This document shows positions 23,972 through 33,794 of a stretch of DNA of 64,000 nucleotides, one piece after another. Each line of letters begins with the position of its first letter. Position 1 is the first letter of the stretch. The position numbers were made by a program, and so were the translations under genes. Origin of the DNA: Paenibacillus sp. FSL R5-0345 (GTDB lineage: Bacteria; Bacillota; Bacilli; Paenibacillales; Paenibacillaceae); the NCBI RefSeq assembly GCF_000758585.1, contig NZ_CP009281.1, forward strand, positions 2,728,001-2,792,000. Reading direction: 5' to 3'. The notes beneath the pieces are model-generated. The model did not search any database, was not told the origin of the DNA, and saw only the letters and a list, made by a program, of their open reading frames with translations.

Positions 23972-25048
23972 TTGCCGCAAAATGAGCAGAAAAAGGATTC
24001 TTCCACGCCATGGAAATGGTTGGGGGGCGGGGCGGCGATGCTCCTGTTTAAAGGAAAGGCGATTTTGTCCCTTCTGAAAATAGGTAAAATAGCAGGGCCG
24101 CTAATTTCGATGATAATTTCGATATGGGCGTATGCGTTGATTTATCCGTGGGGGTTTGCCGTGGGTTTTGTTCTGCTCTTGCTAGTCCATGAATTAGGGC
24201 ATGTAATAGCAGCTAAACGAATTGGGCTTCCAGTTAGCGCTCCACTGTTTATACCGTTTTTGGGAGCATTAATCACAATGAAAAAACAACCGCTGGATGC
24301 GAAGACGGAAGCTTATATTGCTTTTGGAGGTCCGATTTTAGGAACCGTTGGGGCTACTGCCGTTTTTGGGGCGGCTTTTTACATGGATAGTCCGCTACTC
24401 TATTCCTTGGCTTATATAGGATTTTTGCTTAATCTGATTAACCTGCTGCCGATTCACCCGCTTGACGGCGGCCGTATTGCTACTGCGGTTACGCGTTGGC
24501 TGTGGCTTGTGGGACTCGTGGGCGGTTTAGGCATCATCATATATATGCGTTCGATCTTATTTTTTATAATTTGGGCGTTATTTGCTTACGATCTGTATAA
24601 CAAATATGTTAAGAGACGTTCTAACAATCGTATTTATTCTGTAACGAAGGGGTTCTTAATTCCAGTAGAGCCACTTAGAGATGCAGGCTACATGATTCCA
24701 GGGCCAGAGCATAGAAGAGATTTACCTTTTACCACCTACAGTGATTTGGAAAGACAGCAGTATGTAGGGGTGCGATGGGATCAACTAAACTACATTGGTA
24801 GAGCTACACTTCCTCAGCAATGCATAATTGAAAAGGTGCGTATCTCGCAGCTGGAGCCTGTGACCCTAGAGAATGGGATGCATCTTAAGATGAATTGCGA
24901 TATTAGCTATACGGTCTACGAGAATGATAAGTATTACGATGTGCCAGCCAGCTCACGCTGGAAATATGGCATCGCTTATTTTGTATTAGCTGGTTTTCTG
25001 GCAGGGATGATGTACATGGTTCATGTCATTGGAAATGTGAATCTTTAA
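23972..25048 (+). CDS. Site-2-protease family (M50) membrane metalloprotease
   Basis: The 358-residue protein has the zinc motif HELGH in a membrane segment near residue 73 and the second ligand site HPLDGG near 167, both hallmarks of the M50 family. Five or six membrane segments fill residues 40-210; a cytoplasmic or extracellular C-terminal domain follows and ends in a last membrane segment. AAAGGAG precedes a TTG start. Such proteases cut membrane-bound regulators; the substrate here is unknown. An orphan gene between unrelated neighbours. Confidence 0.88.
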   Translation: MPQNEQKKDSSTPWKWLGGGAAMLLFKGKAILSLLKIGKIAGPLISMIISIWAYALIYPWGFAVGFVLLLLVHELGHVIAAKRIGLPVSAPLFIPFLGALITMKKQPLDAKTEAYIAFGGPILGTVGATAVFGAAFYMDSPLLYSLAYIGFLLNLINLLPIHPLDGGRIATAVTRWLWLVGLVGGLGIIIYMRSILFFIIWALFAYDLYNKYVKRRSNNRIYSVTKGFLIPVEPLRDAGYMIPGPEHRRDLPFTTYSDLERQQYVGVRWDQLNYIGRATLPQQCIIEKVRISQLEPVTLENGMHLKMNCDISYTVYENDKYYDVPASSRWKYGIAYFVLAGFLAGMMYMVHVIGNVNL

Positions 25049-25152
25049 GGATTAGAATCAAAGAATGAAGTTCTTCAATGGTTTATAAAACTCTTGAACC
25101 GTCAAAGCTGTAAAGAGAATAACCGCAGTTGAACGGTGAAAGGAGTATGACC

Positions 25153-25365
25153 ATGCCTAAAATTATGAAATGGGAAGTCGGCGTTTGTCTGTTGTTACTG
25201 ATGGTTTTGGTAGGTTGCTCCGAGGCCAAGCCAACAAAAGTCATGGAAATCAATGAGATGACGAATCTAGATGGAAAGATTAAAGGTCAGTACCCTCCAT
25301 TGTCACCAGTGATGCAAGACATATACAATCGTTCGATTCCTGAAGAAGTATATACTGTAGATTAG
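25153..25365 (+). CDS. Small lipoprotein, unknown function
   Basis: A 70-residue protein whose signal peptide ends in the lipobox VLVGC (about residue 22). GAAAGGAG seven bases before ATG 25153 favours this start over an upstream TTG or ATG. The mature 48 residues are polar and end in EEVYTVD. No family recognised. Confidence 0.7.
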   Translation: MPKIMKWEVGVCLLLLMVLVGCSEAKPTKVMEINEMTNLDGKIKGQYPPLSPVMQDIYNRSIPEEVYTVD

Positions 25366-25473
25366 AGCAGAGATAGAAGACGGTTTCTCATGCTCAGGCT
25401 TTTCTTTCTAGTCAAATTTTTATATAATAGACAACTATCGTTGGATACATAGAGAGAGGAGTTTGCGACTAAC

Positions 25474-25917
25474 ATGGCGGCAGAAATCTTACGGGTTACT
25501 ACAGAGGAACAGCTTCGGATGGGGCTGGATATTCGTACTAAAGTATTTGTAGAGGAACAAATGGTACCGGTTGAGGAAGAAATTGATGAATACGATGTTA
25601 TCGGTCCGAATGCGCACCATATTCTAATTATAGATGAAGGAGTGCCTGTCGCTACAGGAAGATTGATTTACTACAAAGCAGGTACAGCCAAAATGCAGCG
25701 TATCGCCGTGCTGAAAGATTATCGAGTTAAAGGATACGGACGTGTTCTGTTGCTGGCTATGGAAGAGCTTGCTCGGGAACTTGGACTGGAAGCTTCGATT
25801 CTTGATGCACAATGTCAAGCTGAGAATTTCTACAAGAAGCTAGGATATGAAGTGATTTCTACGGAACCTTTTTATGACGCAGGCATTCTACATGTACGGA
25901 TGCAGAAAACTCTTTAA
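25474..25917 (+). CDS. GNAT acetyltransferase, YjcF/ElaA type
   Basis: The 147-residue protein shows the compact GNAT fold: IRTKVFVEEQMVPVEEEID near the start, then AKMQRIAVLKDYRVKGYGRVLLLAMEELA with the acetyl-CoA pyrophosphate loop. This pattern is seen in YjcF- and ElaA-like acetyltransferases. An AGAGGAG site precedes the ATG. The acceptor substrate is unknown. Confidence 0.88.
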   Translation: MAAEILRVTTEEQLRMGLDIRTKVFVEEQMVPVEEEIDEYDVIGPNAHHILIIDEGVPVATGRLIYYKAGTAKMQRIAVLKDYRVKGYGRVLLLAMEELARELGLEASILDAQCQAENFYKKLGYEVISTEPFYDAGILHVRMQKTL

Positions 25918-25960
25918 AATTAGCGCACATAATTTACCGTTCCATGAAGCAAGCTAGGAT

Positions 25961-26242
25961 GTGCCTTATGATGGCAAATTCTACTGCAAGGGGCGGACTA
26001 AAGTGCCAAATAACGAACGCGAAAGTTTCGTAGCCGTACAGAAAAATGGAGATGGAGATCTAACCAGTTTCCAGACCTCCACAGGACGTGTCTTGGCGTA
26101 TGATCAAGCGCTTCAAGAAGTACAGGCCGGAAATATTGCCGGAGTGAATGCTTTTAAAGGTAAAGACGGGGAGACTTATATTCGCGGCGATGCGGATGGG
26201 GATCCAACCAACAATTTGGATAATCTTCCGACATTCTCATAG
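25961..26242 (+). CDS. DUF3892 protein
   Basis: This 93-residue protein fits the DUF3892 pattern: VQKNGDGDLTSFQTSTGRVL, then AGNIAGVNAFKGKDGETYIRG, ending DGDPTNNLDNLP. These are small Firmicute proteins of unknown function. It begins at a GTG with a weak AAGCTAGGA site. A long bidirectional hairpin follows. Confidence 0.78.
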   Translation: MPYDGKFYCKGRTKVPNNERESFVAVQKNGDGDLTSFQTSTGRVLAYDQALQEVQAGNIAGVNAFKGKDGETYIRGDADGDPTNNLDNLPTFS

Positions 26243-26252
26243 TTCAAAAGGT

Positions 26253-26297
26253 AAAGACCGTACTAACGTCCTTGGACGTCAATGTACGGTCTTTTTT
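26253..26297 (+). terminator. Terminator between convergent genes
   Basis: AAAGACCGTAC pairs with GTACGGTCTTT around an inner ACGTC-CTTG-GACGT hairpin, then T residues. It separates the DUF3892 gene from the convergent MBL-fold gene. Confidence 0.88.
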
Positions 26298-26306
26298 ATA
26301 TAATAG

Positions 26307-27044
26307 TCAAAGTTTATAAATTAGATGCTGCTCTATAAACTCCATCTCTCCTGTAAGTCCGACGAATTGCGGTTGTTCATCACTGTAATGCATGAGCTTG
26401 ATGATACGTCGAACATCCTCGGGTAAAGACAATAACTCCTCCAGCGTGGTGTGAACAACGCCTGATCCACCAAGCTGACAGTCATGCAGAATCATTCGGA
26501 TGCCCCGCTCACGCACAAGGTTTATAAGTAGATCCGGTTGAAAAGTCATATCCGCACTGTAGAAAATCTCGTTATTTATTAAAAGAGAATAGCTATCTTT
26601 ACCGGGAATATGCGGTGTATGTATGATCTCGAGCGAAAGAGAAGGAGCAAGCTTGTACGTAATTCCGGGTTTCATAGTTGTAACCTCGAAGATATCGGTA
26701 AGGGAAGCTACTGCATCTTGTTGATATAATCCGCCCTTTAATGTGTTGTTCCATAGAGGCTCAACAAGCGTCTCAGGCAAAAGTAATCTCATCTTTTCCC
26801 CGTAGACGTGTTTTAGGGTTAGCGCTAGCTCTTCCAGACCTCCAACATGATCCGCATGAATATGCGTAATTAAAGTAGCATTTACGTCTCGGAAAGATTT
26901 TTCAATGGTATGCATGGCAAGCGGAGCTGTAATCCCGCAATCAATCAGTAGGGTATAATTATCCGCTAGTAGCAAGCCATTGTTGTTAAAATAGTTTTTT
27001 GCAAAAGCATTGCCGGTTCCTAGCATTTGTAGGCTCAGACTCAT
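26307..27044 (-). CDS. MBL-fold metallohydrolase
   Basis: The 245-residue protein has HIHADHVGG near residue 68, the zinc-binding motif of the metallo-beta-lactamase fold, plus a later HTPHIPG and a YSADM block. This resembles RNase Z-like or YycJ-like hydrolases without clear subfamily traits. CAGGAGGG seven bases before ATG 27044 sets the start. No signal peptide, so it acts in the cytoplasm. Substrate unknown. Confidence 0.87.
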   Translation of the reverse strand: MSLSLQMLGTGNAFAKNYFNNNGLLLADNYTLLIDCGITAPLAMHTIEKSFRDVNATLITHIHADHVGGLEELALTLKHVYGEKMRLLLPETLVEPLWNNTLKGGLYQQDAVASLTDIFEVTTMKPGITYKLAPSLSLEIIHTPHIPGKDSYSLLINNEIFYSADMTFQPDLLINLVRERGIRMILHDCQLGGSGVVHTTLEELLSLPEDVRRIIKLMHYSDEQPQFVGLTGEMEFIEQHLIYKL

Positions 27045-27209
27045 AAGAAAGTACCCTCCTGAAATCACTGATAGCTAAATATATCAACTTTGAACAAATC
27101 CATAATATCATTTTTCGCAAGATGAATGAAATATTTACCTACAATTAGCGCAACTTGCTGAGACAAAGTAAGTATACATTAACAGTATGAATTATTTGGA
27201 GGGTTTCAA

Positions 27210-27764
27210 ATGAATAGATGGAAAAAAATCACTTTATGCGTGTTTGCTTTTTCCTTAATGGGCGGTTCATTATTGTTCGCCGATTCCGTTAACCAGAAAA
27301 TCAGGGTTTGGAACAACGGGAAGGAAATTGTGGACGGCGGTTATTTAATTGATGGGAAAACGTATATTCCCGCTAGAGAAGCAGGCGGGCTTGTTAGTTG
27401 GGATGGTTCTGGGAAAGTCTCGATTCTTAAGCCTAATGTTCATATTGTTCTTTTTAAGGATAATACGGTCTTTGGTAACGTCAACGTTGGCAAGCTCAAG
27501 ATTAAGATATTAACCCAAGTAGATAGCTTAACAGAAGAAGTTTCAGCTGTGAAAGTAGCCATAACGGATCCATCTGGTAATGTTAAGGATATTCAGTCGC
27601 AGGAGCTTGAAGGCTCGAAGAAGGATAATTTCTGGTTTCCAACCTCGGAGTTTACGTATGATTTTAAAGAAACCGGGAAATATCGGGTGGGCTTTTATAT
27701 GAAATCTTCGAAAAATGCAGATTATGTTCTTGTGTCAGAGAAGGTAATTACGGCACTCAATTGA
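27210..27764 (+). CDS. Secreted copper-amine-oxidase-N domain protein
   Basis: A Sec signal peptide (cleavage around LLFA, residue 25) is followed by a short stalk domain of the copper-amine-oxidase N type (GGYLIDGKTYIPAREAGGLVSW, about 48-69) and then a beta-sandwich-like region (VKVAITDPSGNVK and ETGKYRVGFYMKSS) of about 100 residues. It resembles the envelope proteins common in Paenibacillus. A TTGGAGGG site precedes the ATG. Confidence 0.78.
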   Translation: MNRWKKITLCVFAFSLMGGSLLFADSVNQKIRVWNNGKEIVDGGYLIDGKTYIPAREAGGLVSWDGSGKVSILKPNVHIVLFKDNTVFGNVNVGKLKIKILTQVDSLTEEVSAVKVAITDPSGNVKDIQSQELEGSKKDNFWFPTSEFTYDFKETGKYRVGFYMKSSKNADYVLVSEKVITALN

Positions 27765-27844
27765 GTGTTCTAAATTGACCTGAACTAATCTAACGTGGTA
27801 CGATACCAGATGTAGGATAATACAATTCAAAGTGAGGTATTACA

Positions 27845-28156
27845 ATGAGCGATCACAAACATGAGCATGGTGAAGCATGCGGTTGCGGGCATGATCACGA
27901 CCATGAGCACGAGGAGTTTGTGCTGACCTTGACGAACGAGCAGGGCGAAGATGTAGAAATGGTGTTTGTAGAAACGTTCGACATAGGCGAGAAATTATAC
28001 GCTCTGTTGTTAGAGCGCGAGAATCCAGAAGCAGACGGCATTATTCTGCGTATGGAAGAAGAAGACGAAGAAATGGTATTGTACAATATCGAAGATGAAG
28101 AAGAATGGAAAGCTGTTGAAGAAGCTTACAACAATCTGCTTGCTCAGCAAGAATAG
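27845..28156 (+). CDS. DUF1292 protein with a His-rich metal-binding N-terminus
   Basis: Residues 1-24 hold seven or more His with Cys pairs (HKHEHGEACGCGHDHDHEHEE), a likely Ni/Zn/Co-binding stretch. The rest is an acidic DUF1292 (YrzB-like) domain (ENPEADGIILRMEEEDEEM). Function of DUF1292 is unknown; YrzB in Bacillus lies beside the Holliday resolvase yrrK, which is not seen here. AAAGTGAGG precedes the ATG. A metal-storage or sensing role is speculative. Confidence 0.85.
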   Translation: MSDHKHEHGEACGCGHDHDHEHEEFVLTLTNEQGEDVEMVFVETFDIGEKLYALLLERENPEADGIILRMEEEDEEMVLYNIEDEEEWKAVEEAYNNLLAQQE

Positions 28157-28216
28157 ATTTTAGCGACTAAATTAAGCTGTTCTATTGTGTATATGACAGT
28201 TGATGTTTATATACAG

Positions 28217-28250
28217 AAACCCGATACTTATTATGGTATCGGGTTTTTGT
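28217..28250 (+). terminator. Terminator after the DUF1292 gene
   Basis: AAACCCGATAC (28217-28227) pairs with GTATCGGGTTT (28236-28246), with T residues after. Confidence 0.88.
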
Positions 28251-28286
28251 ATAAATGAATGAAGTTTTTTAGGAAAATGATGGATC

Positions 28287-29762
28287 TTAGGATATAGGAT
28301 CGGCTTCAACAATCACTTTTATGTTAGTGATGCTGCGGTCTTCAGGACCTTTAACCGGAAGGCCGATCTCCACATGGTCAATAATATAATCGATGTTATC
28401 CTGTGTGATTACTTCGCCAGGGAGAAGAATAGGAATTCCCGGCGGATATACATATATAAATTCTGCAATAATGTAGCCAGCAGATTCACGGAATGGAACT
28501 AACTGCGTATCCGCATAAAAAGCGTCTCTTGGAATCAGAGCAAGCTGCGGAATTTCTGGAACCTGAACCTTAAGCTCGTAAATTTCACCCTTGCTATAAT
28601 GAATAGCGGACAACACCCGAAGTGCAGCTAATAATTTATCTACTGATTCTTGGGTATCACCTGGGGTAATAAGGCAAAGAATATTATACATGTCGCTTAG
28701 TTCTACTTCGATGTTGTACTTCTCGCGCAACCAGTTTTCGGTTTCGTATCCTGTGATCCCTAAATGGCGCACATGAATGTTGAGCTTAGTTGGGTCATGA
28801 TCAAATGTGGCTTCTGTCCCAAGTATTTCTTTTCCAAAGCTGTACAGGCCTTCGATCGTATTAATCGTTTCGCGTGCATAGTTGGACAATCGAATGGTTC
28901 TTTCCGCCATTTCATGACCGTTCAGCGCGAGATTACGTCTTGATGTATCCAAGGACGCTAATAAAATATATGAGGTGGATGTTGTAGTCAGCATGCTCAT
29001 AATGGTCTGTACCCGTTGCGGGTTAATCAGACCCGTCTTAGCATTTAGATTCAGTACCGAGCTTTGCGTCATGGAGCCGCCAAGTTTATGCACACTTGTG
29101 GCAGCTATGTCCGCTCCGGCCTGCATGGCCGATACCGGCAGATCCTCGTGAAAATGAATCAGTACTCCATGTGCCTCGTCCACCAATACGGGTACACCGT
29201 AACGGTGAGCCAGGTCGACAATCGAACGCAGGTCGGCGCATACACCGAAGTACGTGGGATTGATTACTAGAACTCCTTTGGCGTCTGGATGACGCCTTAA
29301 CGCTCGTTCCAGCGAACTGGTCGTTATGCCGTGATCTATCCCGAGATTCTCATCCTGAACAGGCGAGACAAACACAGGCTTGGCTCCGGAGAAGATAATG
29401 GCCGACATTACAGATTTATGAATGTTACGCGGCACAATTATTTTATCACCCGGTGAGCAGACAGAGAGGATCATCGTCATGATGGCGTTGCTCGTGCCCT
29501 GTACGCTAAAATACGTATAGTCGGCGCCGAAAGCCTTCGCAGCCAGCTTCTGAGCCTCCTGGATTACGCCAGTGGGCTGATGTAGATCATCAAGCGGTGC
29601 GATGTTGATTAGATCGATGGATAGAGCGTTATCGCCGATAAACTCACGGAATTCGGCATCGGTTCCTAGCCCCTTCTTATGCCCCGGAATATGAAATTGA
29701 ACGGGATTGCCGGCGGCATGCTTTTTTAAAGCTGTGAAGAGGGGAGTACGGTGTTGATTCAT
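28287..29762 (-). CDS. Arginine/lysine/ornithine decarboxylase family protein (SpeA-like)
   Basis: The 491-residue protein matches the length and motifs of the Bacillus-type fold-III PLP decarboxylases: HIPGHKKGLGTD at residues 24-35, GTSNAIMTMI, VDEAHG and the PLP lysine in SVHKLGG at 226. SpeA-type enzymes make agmatine from arginine; lysine decarboxylase (YaaO-like) cannot be excluded. No other polyamine gene is adjacent. The GAAAGG site is about 14 bases before the ATG, a rather long spacing. Confidence 0.85.
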   Translation of the reverse strand: MNQHRTPLFTALKKHAAGNPVQFHIPGHKKGLGTDAEFREFIGDNALSIDLINIAPLDDLHQPTGVIQEAQKLAAKAFGADYTYFSVQGTSNAIMTMILSVCSPGDKIIVPRNIHKSVMSAIIFSGAKPVFVSPVQDENLGIDHGITTSSLERALRRHPDAKGVLVINPTYFGVCADLRSIVDLAHRYGVPVLVDEAHGVLIHFHEDLPVSAMQAGADIAATSVHKLGGSMTQSSVLNLNAKTGLINPQRVQTIMSMLTTTSTSYILLASLDTSRRNLALNGHEMAERTIRLSNYARETINTIEGLYSFGKEILGTEATFDHDPTKLNIHVRHLGITGYETENWLREKYNIEVELSDMYNILCLITPGDTQESVDKLLAALRVLSAIHYSKGEIYELKVQVPEIPQLALIPRDAFYADTQLVPFRESAGYIIAEFIYVYPPGIPILLPGEVITQDNIDYIIDHVEIGLPVKGPEDRSITNIKVIVEADPIS

Positions 29763-29858
29763 TTAATGCTGTCACAACCTTTCGCGAATATTAAAATTTA
29801 AGGCAAGCATCAGTATAACAAAACAATCTACAGAATACTAGGATTTGGATGTGATAGA

Positions 29859-31148
29859 ATGTCCACGAAAGCCGTGCAACGTACACATATCAGTCTGACA
29901 TCACCATTTATTATGGAGATGTGGGTAATTATTTTTTTAGTTGAATTTGTGAAAGGGTCGCTTCTTGTCGCTTTGTTACCCGTGTATATGGAGAATATTT
30001 TGGGTCTATCTGTGACGGTAGTAGGTTTTGCCTTTGCACTCCAGTATTTGGGTGATAATCTATTCCGCAGTCCTTCTGGCTGGGTTATGGAGCGTATAGG
30101 ATTTCGCTGGACCATGACAAGTGCCTTATTGTTGATCCTAGTAGCTGTTGGCATGATAATATATGCTAAAACAGCAGTTACGTTATCGATTGCTTGTCTT
30201 ATTCTTGGGATCGGTACGTCCCCGCTTTGGCCTTGTGTGATGACAGGGATCACCGAATTGGCGGGATCTACTAAAAGCGGCAGCAGCGGGGCAGCTATGG
30301 GTGCTGTCGAGATGGCCTCGCTGGCAGGTACGGGAATCGGTCCGATCGTAGTGAATTTTTTGATGGATCATGGAGGACAAAGCTATCGTGTAGCCTTTTT
30401 GGTCCTGTTAGGTTGTGCAGCTGTTGTAGTTGTGGTGGCCCTATTTCTACCTAAGAGAATCTCGCCAAGTGGAACTCATGCCGTTGTAAGGGACATGCAG
30501 GGGCTCGGTGGAGTCATTGAGCGTAAAAAGATTAGTCCGTTAGAAAGTATAAAAAGAACACTGCATCAGGTTAAGACGACGCTTAAGGTCAGTCGATGGT
30601 TATATCCTGCTTTATTTCTTCAGGCTTTTGCCATTGGCTTGATGACCCCTGTAGTTACTTTGTTTGCTCGCACAGAGCTTCATGTTAGTCCAAATCAGTT
30701 TAGTCTTCTTCTGATTGCAGGTGGGGGGATTACGGTGCTTGCTCTGATTCCAGCTGGTAAGCTGGTGGACCGAATTGGAACAACTGTGTTTCTGAATATC
30801 GGCTTTTTGCTCGCGGCCTTTTCCCTTGCTCTGTTCTCACAGGTCCGCTGGCTACCGCTTGCCTTTATCGCGGTGGCTTTGGTCGGTATAAGCTACGCGC
30901 TTATTCTCCCGGCTTGGAATGCCTTTCTAGCCAAGCAAGTCCCTAAGGGGGAACGAGGGACTGTATGGGGGCTATTCTTGACGCTGCAAGGCTCTGGGAT
31001 GGTGGCAGGTCCGGTACTATCAGGGAGACTATGGGACCATGTAGGTCATGGGGTCCCGTTCCTAGTAAGTGCAATTGTAATGCTGATGCTCTTCGGGCTG
31101 CATTTGCTCATTGTGCACAGAACGAAGCTGAAATTTAAACCTAGTTGA
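29859..31148 (+). CDS. MFS transporter
   Basis: The 429-residue protein has about 12 membrane segments, with the MFS loop motif in the second and third segments (GVNL-like GDNLFRSPSGWVMERIGFR) and in the second half (GKLVDRIGTTVF), and a long central loop at about 195-245. It belongs to the drug-type major facilitator transporters (YfkF-like). Substrate unknown. It is transcribed away from the decarboxylase gene and ends in a strong terminator. Confidence 0.9.
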   Translation: MSTKAVQRTHISLTSPFIMEMWVIIFLVEFVKGSLLVALLPVYMENILGLSVTVVGFAFALQYLGDNLFRSPSGWVMERIGFRWTMTSALLLILVAVGMIIYAKTAVTLSIACLILGIGTSPLWPCVMTGITELAGSTKSGSSGAAMGAVEMASLAGTGIGPIVVNFLMDHGGQSYRVAFLVLLGCAAVVVVVALFLPKRISPSGTHAVVRDMQGLGGVIERKKISPLESIKRTLHQVKTTLKVSRWLYPALFLQAFAIGLMTPVVTLFARTELHVSPNQFSLLLIAGGGITVLALIPAGKLVDRIGTTVFLNIGFLLAAFSLALFSQVRWLPLAFIAVALVGISYALILPAWNAFLAKQVPKGERGTVWGLFLTLQGSGMVAGPVLSGRLWDHVGHGVPFLVSAIVMLMLFGLHLLIVHRTKLKFKPS

Positions 31149-31159
31149 TCTGAAATGTG

Positions 31160-31203
31160 AAAAGCCGCTGACACCTGAGAATTAGGTTGTCAGCGGCTTT
31201 TTT
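31160..31203 (+). terminator. Terminator after the MFS gene
   Basis: AAAAGCCGCTGACA (31160-31173) pairs perfectly with TGTCAGCGGCTTTT (31188-31201), then T residues. Confidence 0.92.
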
Positions 31204-31489
31204 AGAAATTAAAAGACATTCGGTATAGCGTTAAACGATATTTTGTGAATGATAATGCCCCAAAAGGACCGAAAGGAATAAAAAATTCCGATTAGCGTTT
31301 GGAGAATGTCTGTTGGGGGTAAAAATAGTCAATAAACCAAGTTACCGCTACATAAACTGAAGTATAAAATAAGACTAAGACGAACGCAAAAAGTAATGCT
31401 TACTTGAAGAGGTCCGGCAGCCATAAATACTCTGAAATGGAACGAATGGTGTTGACTTTGCAGATGTGAAGCAGTTAGGGGGGAGTGCC
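31204..31489. other. Intergenic stretch without a visible gene
   Basis: Between the MFS terminator and the GTG at 31490 no open frame has a ribosome site. A TATAAA around 31364 could be a -10 element. Nothing else was noticed. Confidence 0.4.
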
Positions 31490-32086
31490 GTGAACAAAAA
31501 CGACGAGGTGGAGTATTGTAACCTGGAGCTGCGTTTCGACAGACAGCATATCCAGGACCTGATCAAGGATTTGATTCAAAAAGGTTATTCCCTATATTGG
31601 AGCGAGAACGATCAGGTCTTTGTAATTTCAGTCCGTACCGGCCGTAAATTGGTGAAATTACGTTTTCAAAGGATCAAAGACGGTTATAAACTCGTGGGTG
31701 ACTATATGATTCGTGATGCTCGCTTGTCTGAATGGATGGAGAAATTAATTGGGGACATGCGGGGCCATGCCATTGTAAAACGTTTCCGAGACCGTCAGAT
31801 TATTATTGAAAATATTTTGTTCGGCGAAGTGATACGTCTTGTCGAAATCTCGGGTTATCAGCAGCGGGTCTTATACCAGAAGGGTCCTATGCTCACCGAT
31901 GAGGAGCTGACCAAGCTCTATTATTCTGTTGAAGGGGAAGAGCGGATTCGCCAGCGTAGAATTGAAGTGGATGAGCAGCTGGATCGATTAAATGATGCAC
32001 TTAAGGCAGAGGATACGGTTCGCGCGGACAAATGCCGAGCTCAGCTTACTTTTTTGACGAAGGAATTGTATACGTTAGAATGGTAA
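31490..32086 (+). CDS. Conserved hypothetical protein, 198 residues
   Basis: A GGGGGGAG site just before a GTG at 31490 sets the start. The soluble, charged protein has a mixed N-terminal half (LELRFDRQHIQDLIKDLIQKG) and a helical, possibly coiled-coil C-terminal (GEERIRQRRIEVDEQLDRLN). No signal or membrane segment. I do not recognise the family. It stands upstream of the 6-phosphogluconate dehydrogenase gene, with a hairpin between. Confidence 0.72.
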   Translation: MNKNDEVEYCNLELRFDRQHIQDLIKDLIQKGYSLYWSENDQVFVISVRTGRKLVKLRFQRIKDGYKLVGDYMIRDARLSEWMEKLIGDMRGHAIVKRFRDRQIIIENILFGEVIRLVEISGYQQRVLYQKGPMLTDEELTKLYYSVEGEERIRQRRIEVDEQLDRLNDALKAEDTVRADKCRAQLTFLTKELYTLEW

Positions 32087-32111
32087 ACAAAGTGTCGGGC
32101 AAATGTTGCTT

Positions 32112-32142
32112 AGGGGCACCCCGAACTTCGGGGTGTCTTAGA
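32112..32142 (+). terminator. Hairpin downstream of the hypothetical gene
   Basis: CACCCCGAA pairs with TTCGGGGTG (loop C), a strong stem with only a weak T tail (CTTAGATTT). Confidence 0.55.
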
Positions 32143-32353
32143 TTTGTGTGAGAACTTGCAGACAGGGGTTCACTTCTGGCGCTAAAAACGTTAAAATAGT
32201 CATTGTGATCATTTTCAGGTTGGCAATGGTTTTGTCAATGAATTTGATCTCTCTTCGCAGGGCAGGCTTTGCTGTCTCTGATAAAGGGTGGTATTCTTAT
32301 ACTGCGAGAAATGGATTTCCCAAAAATATAGGGTGCAAAGGGTGGAGGACCAG

Positions 32354-33769
32354 ATGGCAAAACAACAAATCGGCGTTATTGGCTTGGCGGTAATGGGCAA
32401 GAATTTGGCTCTAAATATCGAAAGCAAGGGTTTTTCCGTATCCGTGTTTAACCGCTCACCGGAGAAGACACATGATCTTCTTACTGAGGCGGAAGGTAAA
32501 AACCTCGTAGGCACATTTTCCGTTGAGGAATTTGTAGCTTCGCTGGAAACACCGCGCAAAATTCTGATCATGGTTCAAGCTGGTAAAGCTACTGATGCTA
32601 CCATCGAGCAACTGTTGCCGCATCTTGATCAAGGCGACATTATTATCGACGGAGGAAATGCTTATTTCCCTGATACGGTTCGCCGCAGTAAATATCTGGA
32701 AGAAAAAGGCTTCCGCTTTGTCGGAACTGGGGTTTCTGGCGGTGAAGAAGGAGCTCTTAAAGGTCCTTCCATTATGCCTGGCGGTCAAGAAAGCGCGTAT
32801 AAGCTAGTAGAACCAATCCTAACTGCAATCTCAGCTAAAGTTAACGGTGAGCCTTGCTGTACATATATCGGACCAGACGGTGCGGGACACTATGTTAAAA
32901 TGGTGCACAACGGTATCGAATATGGTGATATGCAATTGATCTGTGAAGCTTATCAGCTGCTCAAAGACGTACTAGGTCTGGATGCAAAAGAACTTCACAA
33001 CATTTTCAAAGAGTGGAATAGCGGTGAGCTCGACAGCTACCTGATCGAGATTACTACAGATATTTTTGCTCAGTATGACGAAGAAACTGGTAAACCAATG
33101 GTTGACGTGATCCTTGATTCCGCTGGCCAAAAGGGAACTGGTAAATGGACAAGCCAAAGCTCACTGGATCTTGGCGTACCTTTGTCCATGATCACTGAAT
33201 CCGTATTCTCACGCTTCTTGTCTGCAATGAAGGATGAGCGCGTAGAAGCAAGCAAAGTGCTTAACGGACCAGAAACTACGCCATTTGATGGCGACAAAGC
33301 TGAATTCATCGAGAACGTGCGTAAAGCATTGTTCGCAAGTAAAATCGTATCCTATGCTCAAGGTTTCGCTCAACTGCGCGTAGCTTCCGACGAATACGGT
33401 TGGGATCTGAAATATGGCGAGTTGGCTAAAATTTGGCGTGGAGGCTGCATTATCCGTTCCCGTTTCCTACAAAACATCACAGATGCTTACGAGAACAATG
33501 CAGATCTTAAGAACCTATTGCTTGATCCTTTCTTCAAGGATGTTATGGACAATTACCAATCCGCATGGCGTAAAGTTATCGCTTCAGCTGTAACGATGGG
33601 TGTTCCAGTACCTGGTTTCTCCAGCGCATTGGCTTACTATGATAGCTATCGTACAGAAAGACTGCCTGCGAACCTGCTACAGGCTCAACGTGATTACTTC
33701 GGCGCTCACACGTTCAAACGTGTAGACAAAGAAGGCGTATTCCACCACAACTGGATGTCAGCAGAATAA
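32354..33769 (+). CDS. gndA: NADP-dependent 6-phosphogluconate dehydrogenase
   Basis: The 471-residue protein has the dinucleotide site [17 protein letters not shown] at the start, [21 protein letters not shown] (about residues 127-147) and the substrate motif [12 protein letters not shown], all diagnostic for decarboxylating 6-phosphogluconate dehydrogenase of the pentose phosphate pathway. It gives ribulose 5-phosphate, CO2 and NADPH. GTGGAGGACC precedes the ATG at 32354, which is preferred over a frame extending to 32288. Confidence 0.95.
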   Translation: MAKQQIGVIGLAVMGKNLALNIESKGFSVSVFNRSPEKTHDLLTEAEGKNLVGTFSVEEFVASLETPRKILIMVQAGKATDATIEQLLPHLDQGDIIIDGGNAYFPDTVRRSKYLEEKGFRFVGTGVSGGEEGALKGPSIMPGGQESAYKLVEPILTAISAKVNGEPCCTYIGPDGAGHYVKMVHNGIEYGDMQLICEAYQLLKDVLGLDAKELHNIFKEWNSGELDSYLIEITTDIFAQYDEETGKPMVDVILDSAGQKGTGKWTSQSSLDLGVPLSMITESVFSRFLSAMKDERVEASKVLNGPETTPFDGDKAEFIENVRKALFASKIVSYAQGFAQLRVASDEYGWDLKYGELAKIWRGGCIIRSRFLQNITDAYENNADLKNLLLDPFFKDVMDNYQSAWRKVIASAVTMGVPVPGFSSALAYYDSYRTERLPANLLQAQRDYFGAHTFKRVDKEGVFHHNWMSAE

Positions 33770-33794
33770 TCTAGTTTGTTACGGTTATAAGCAA

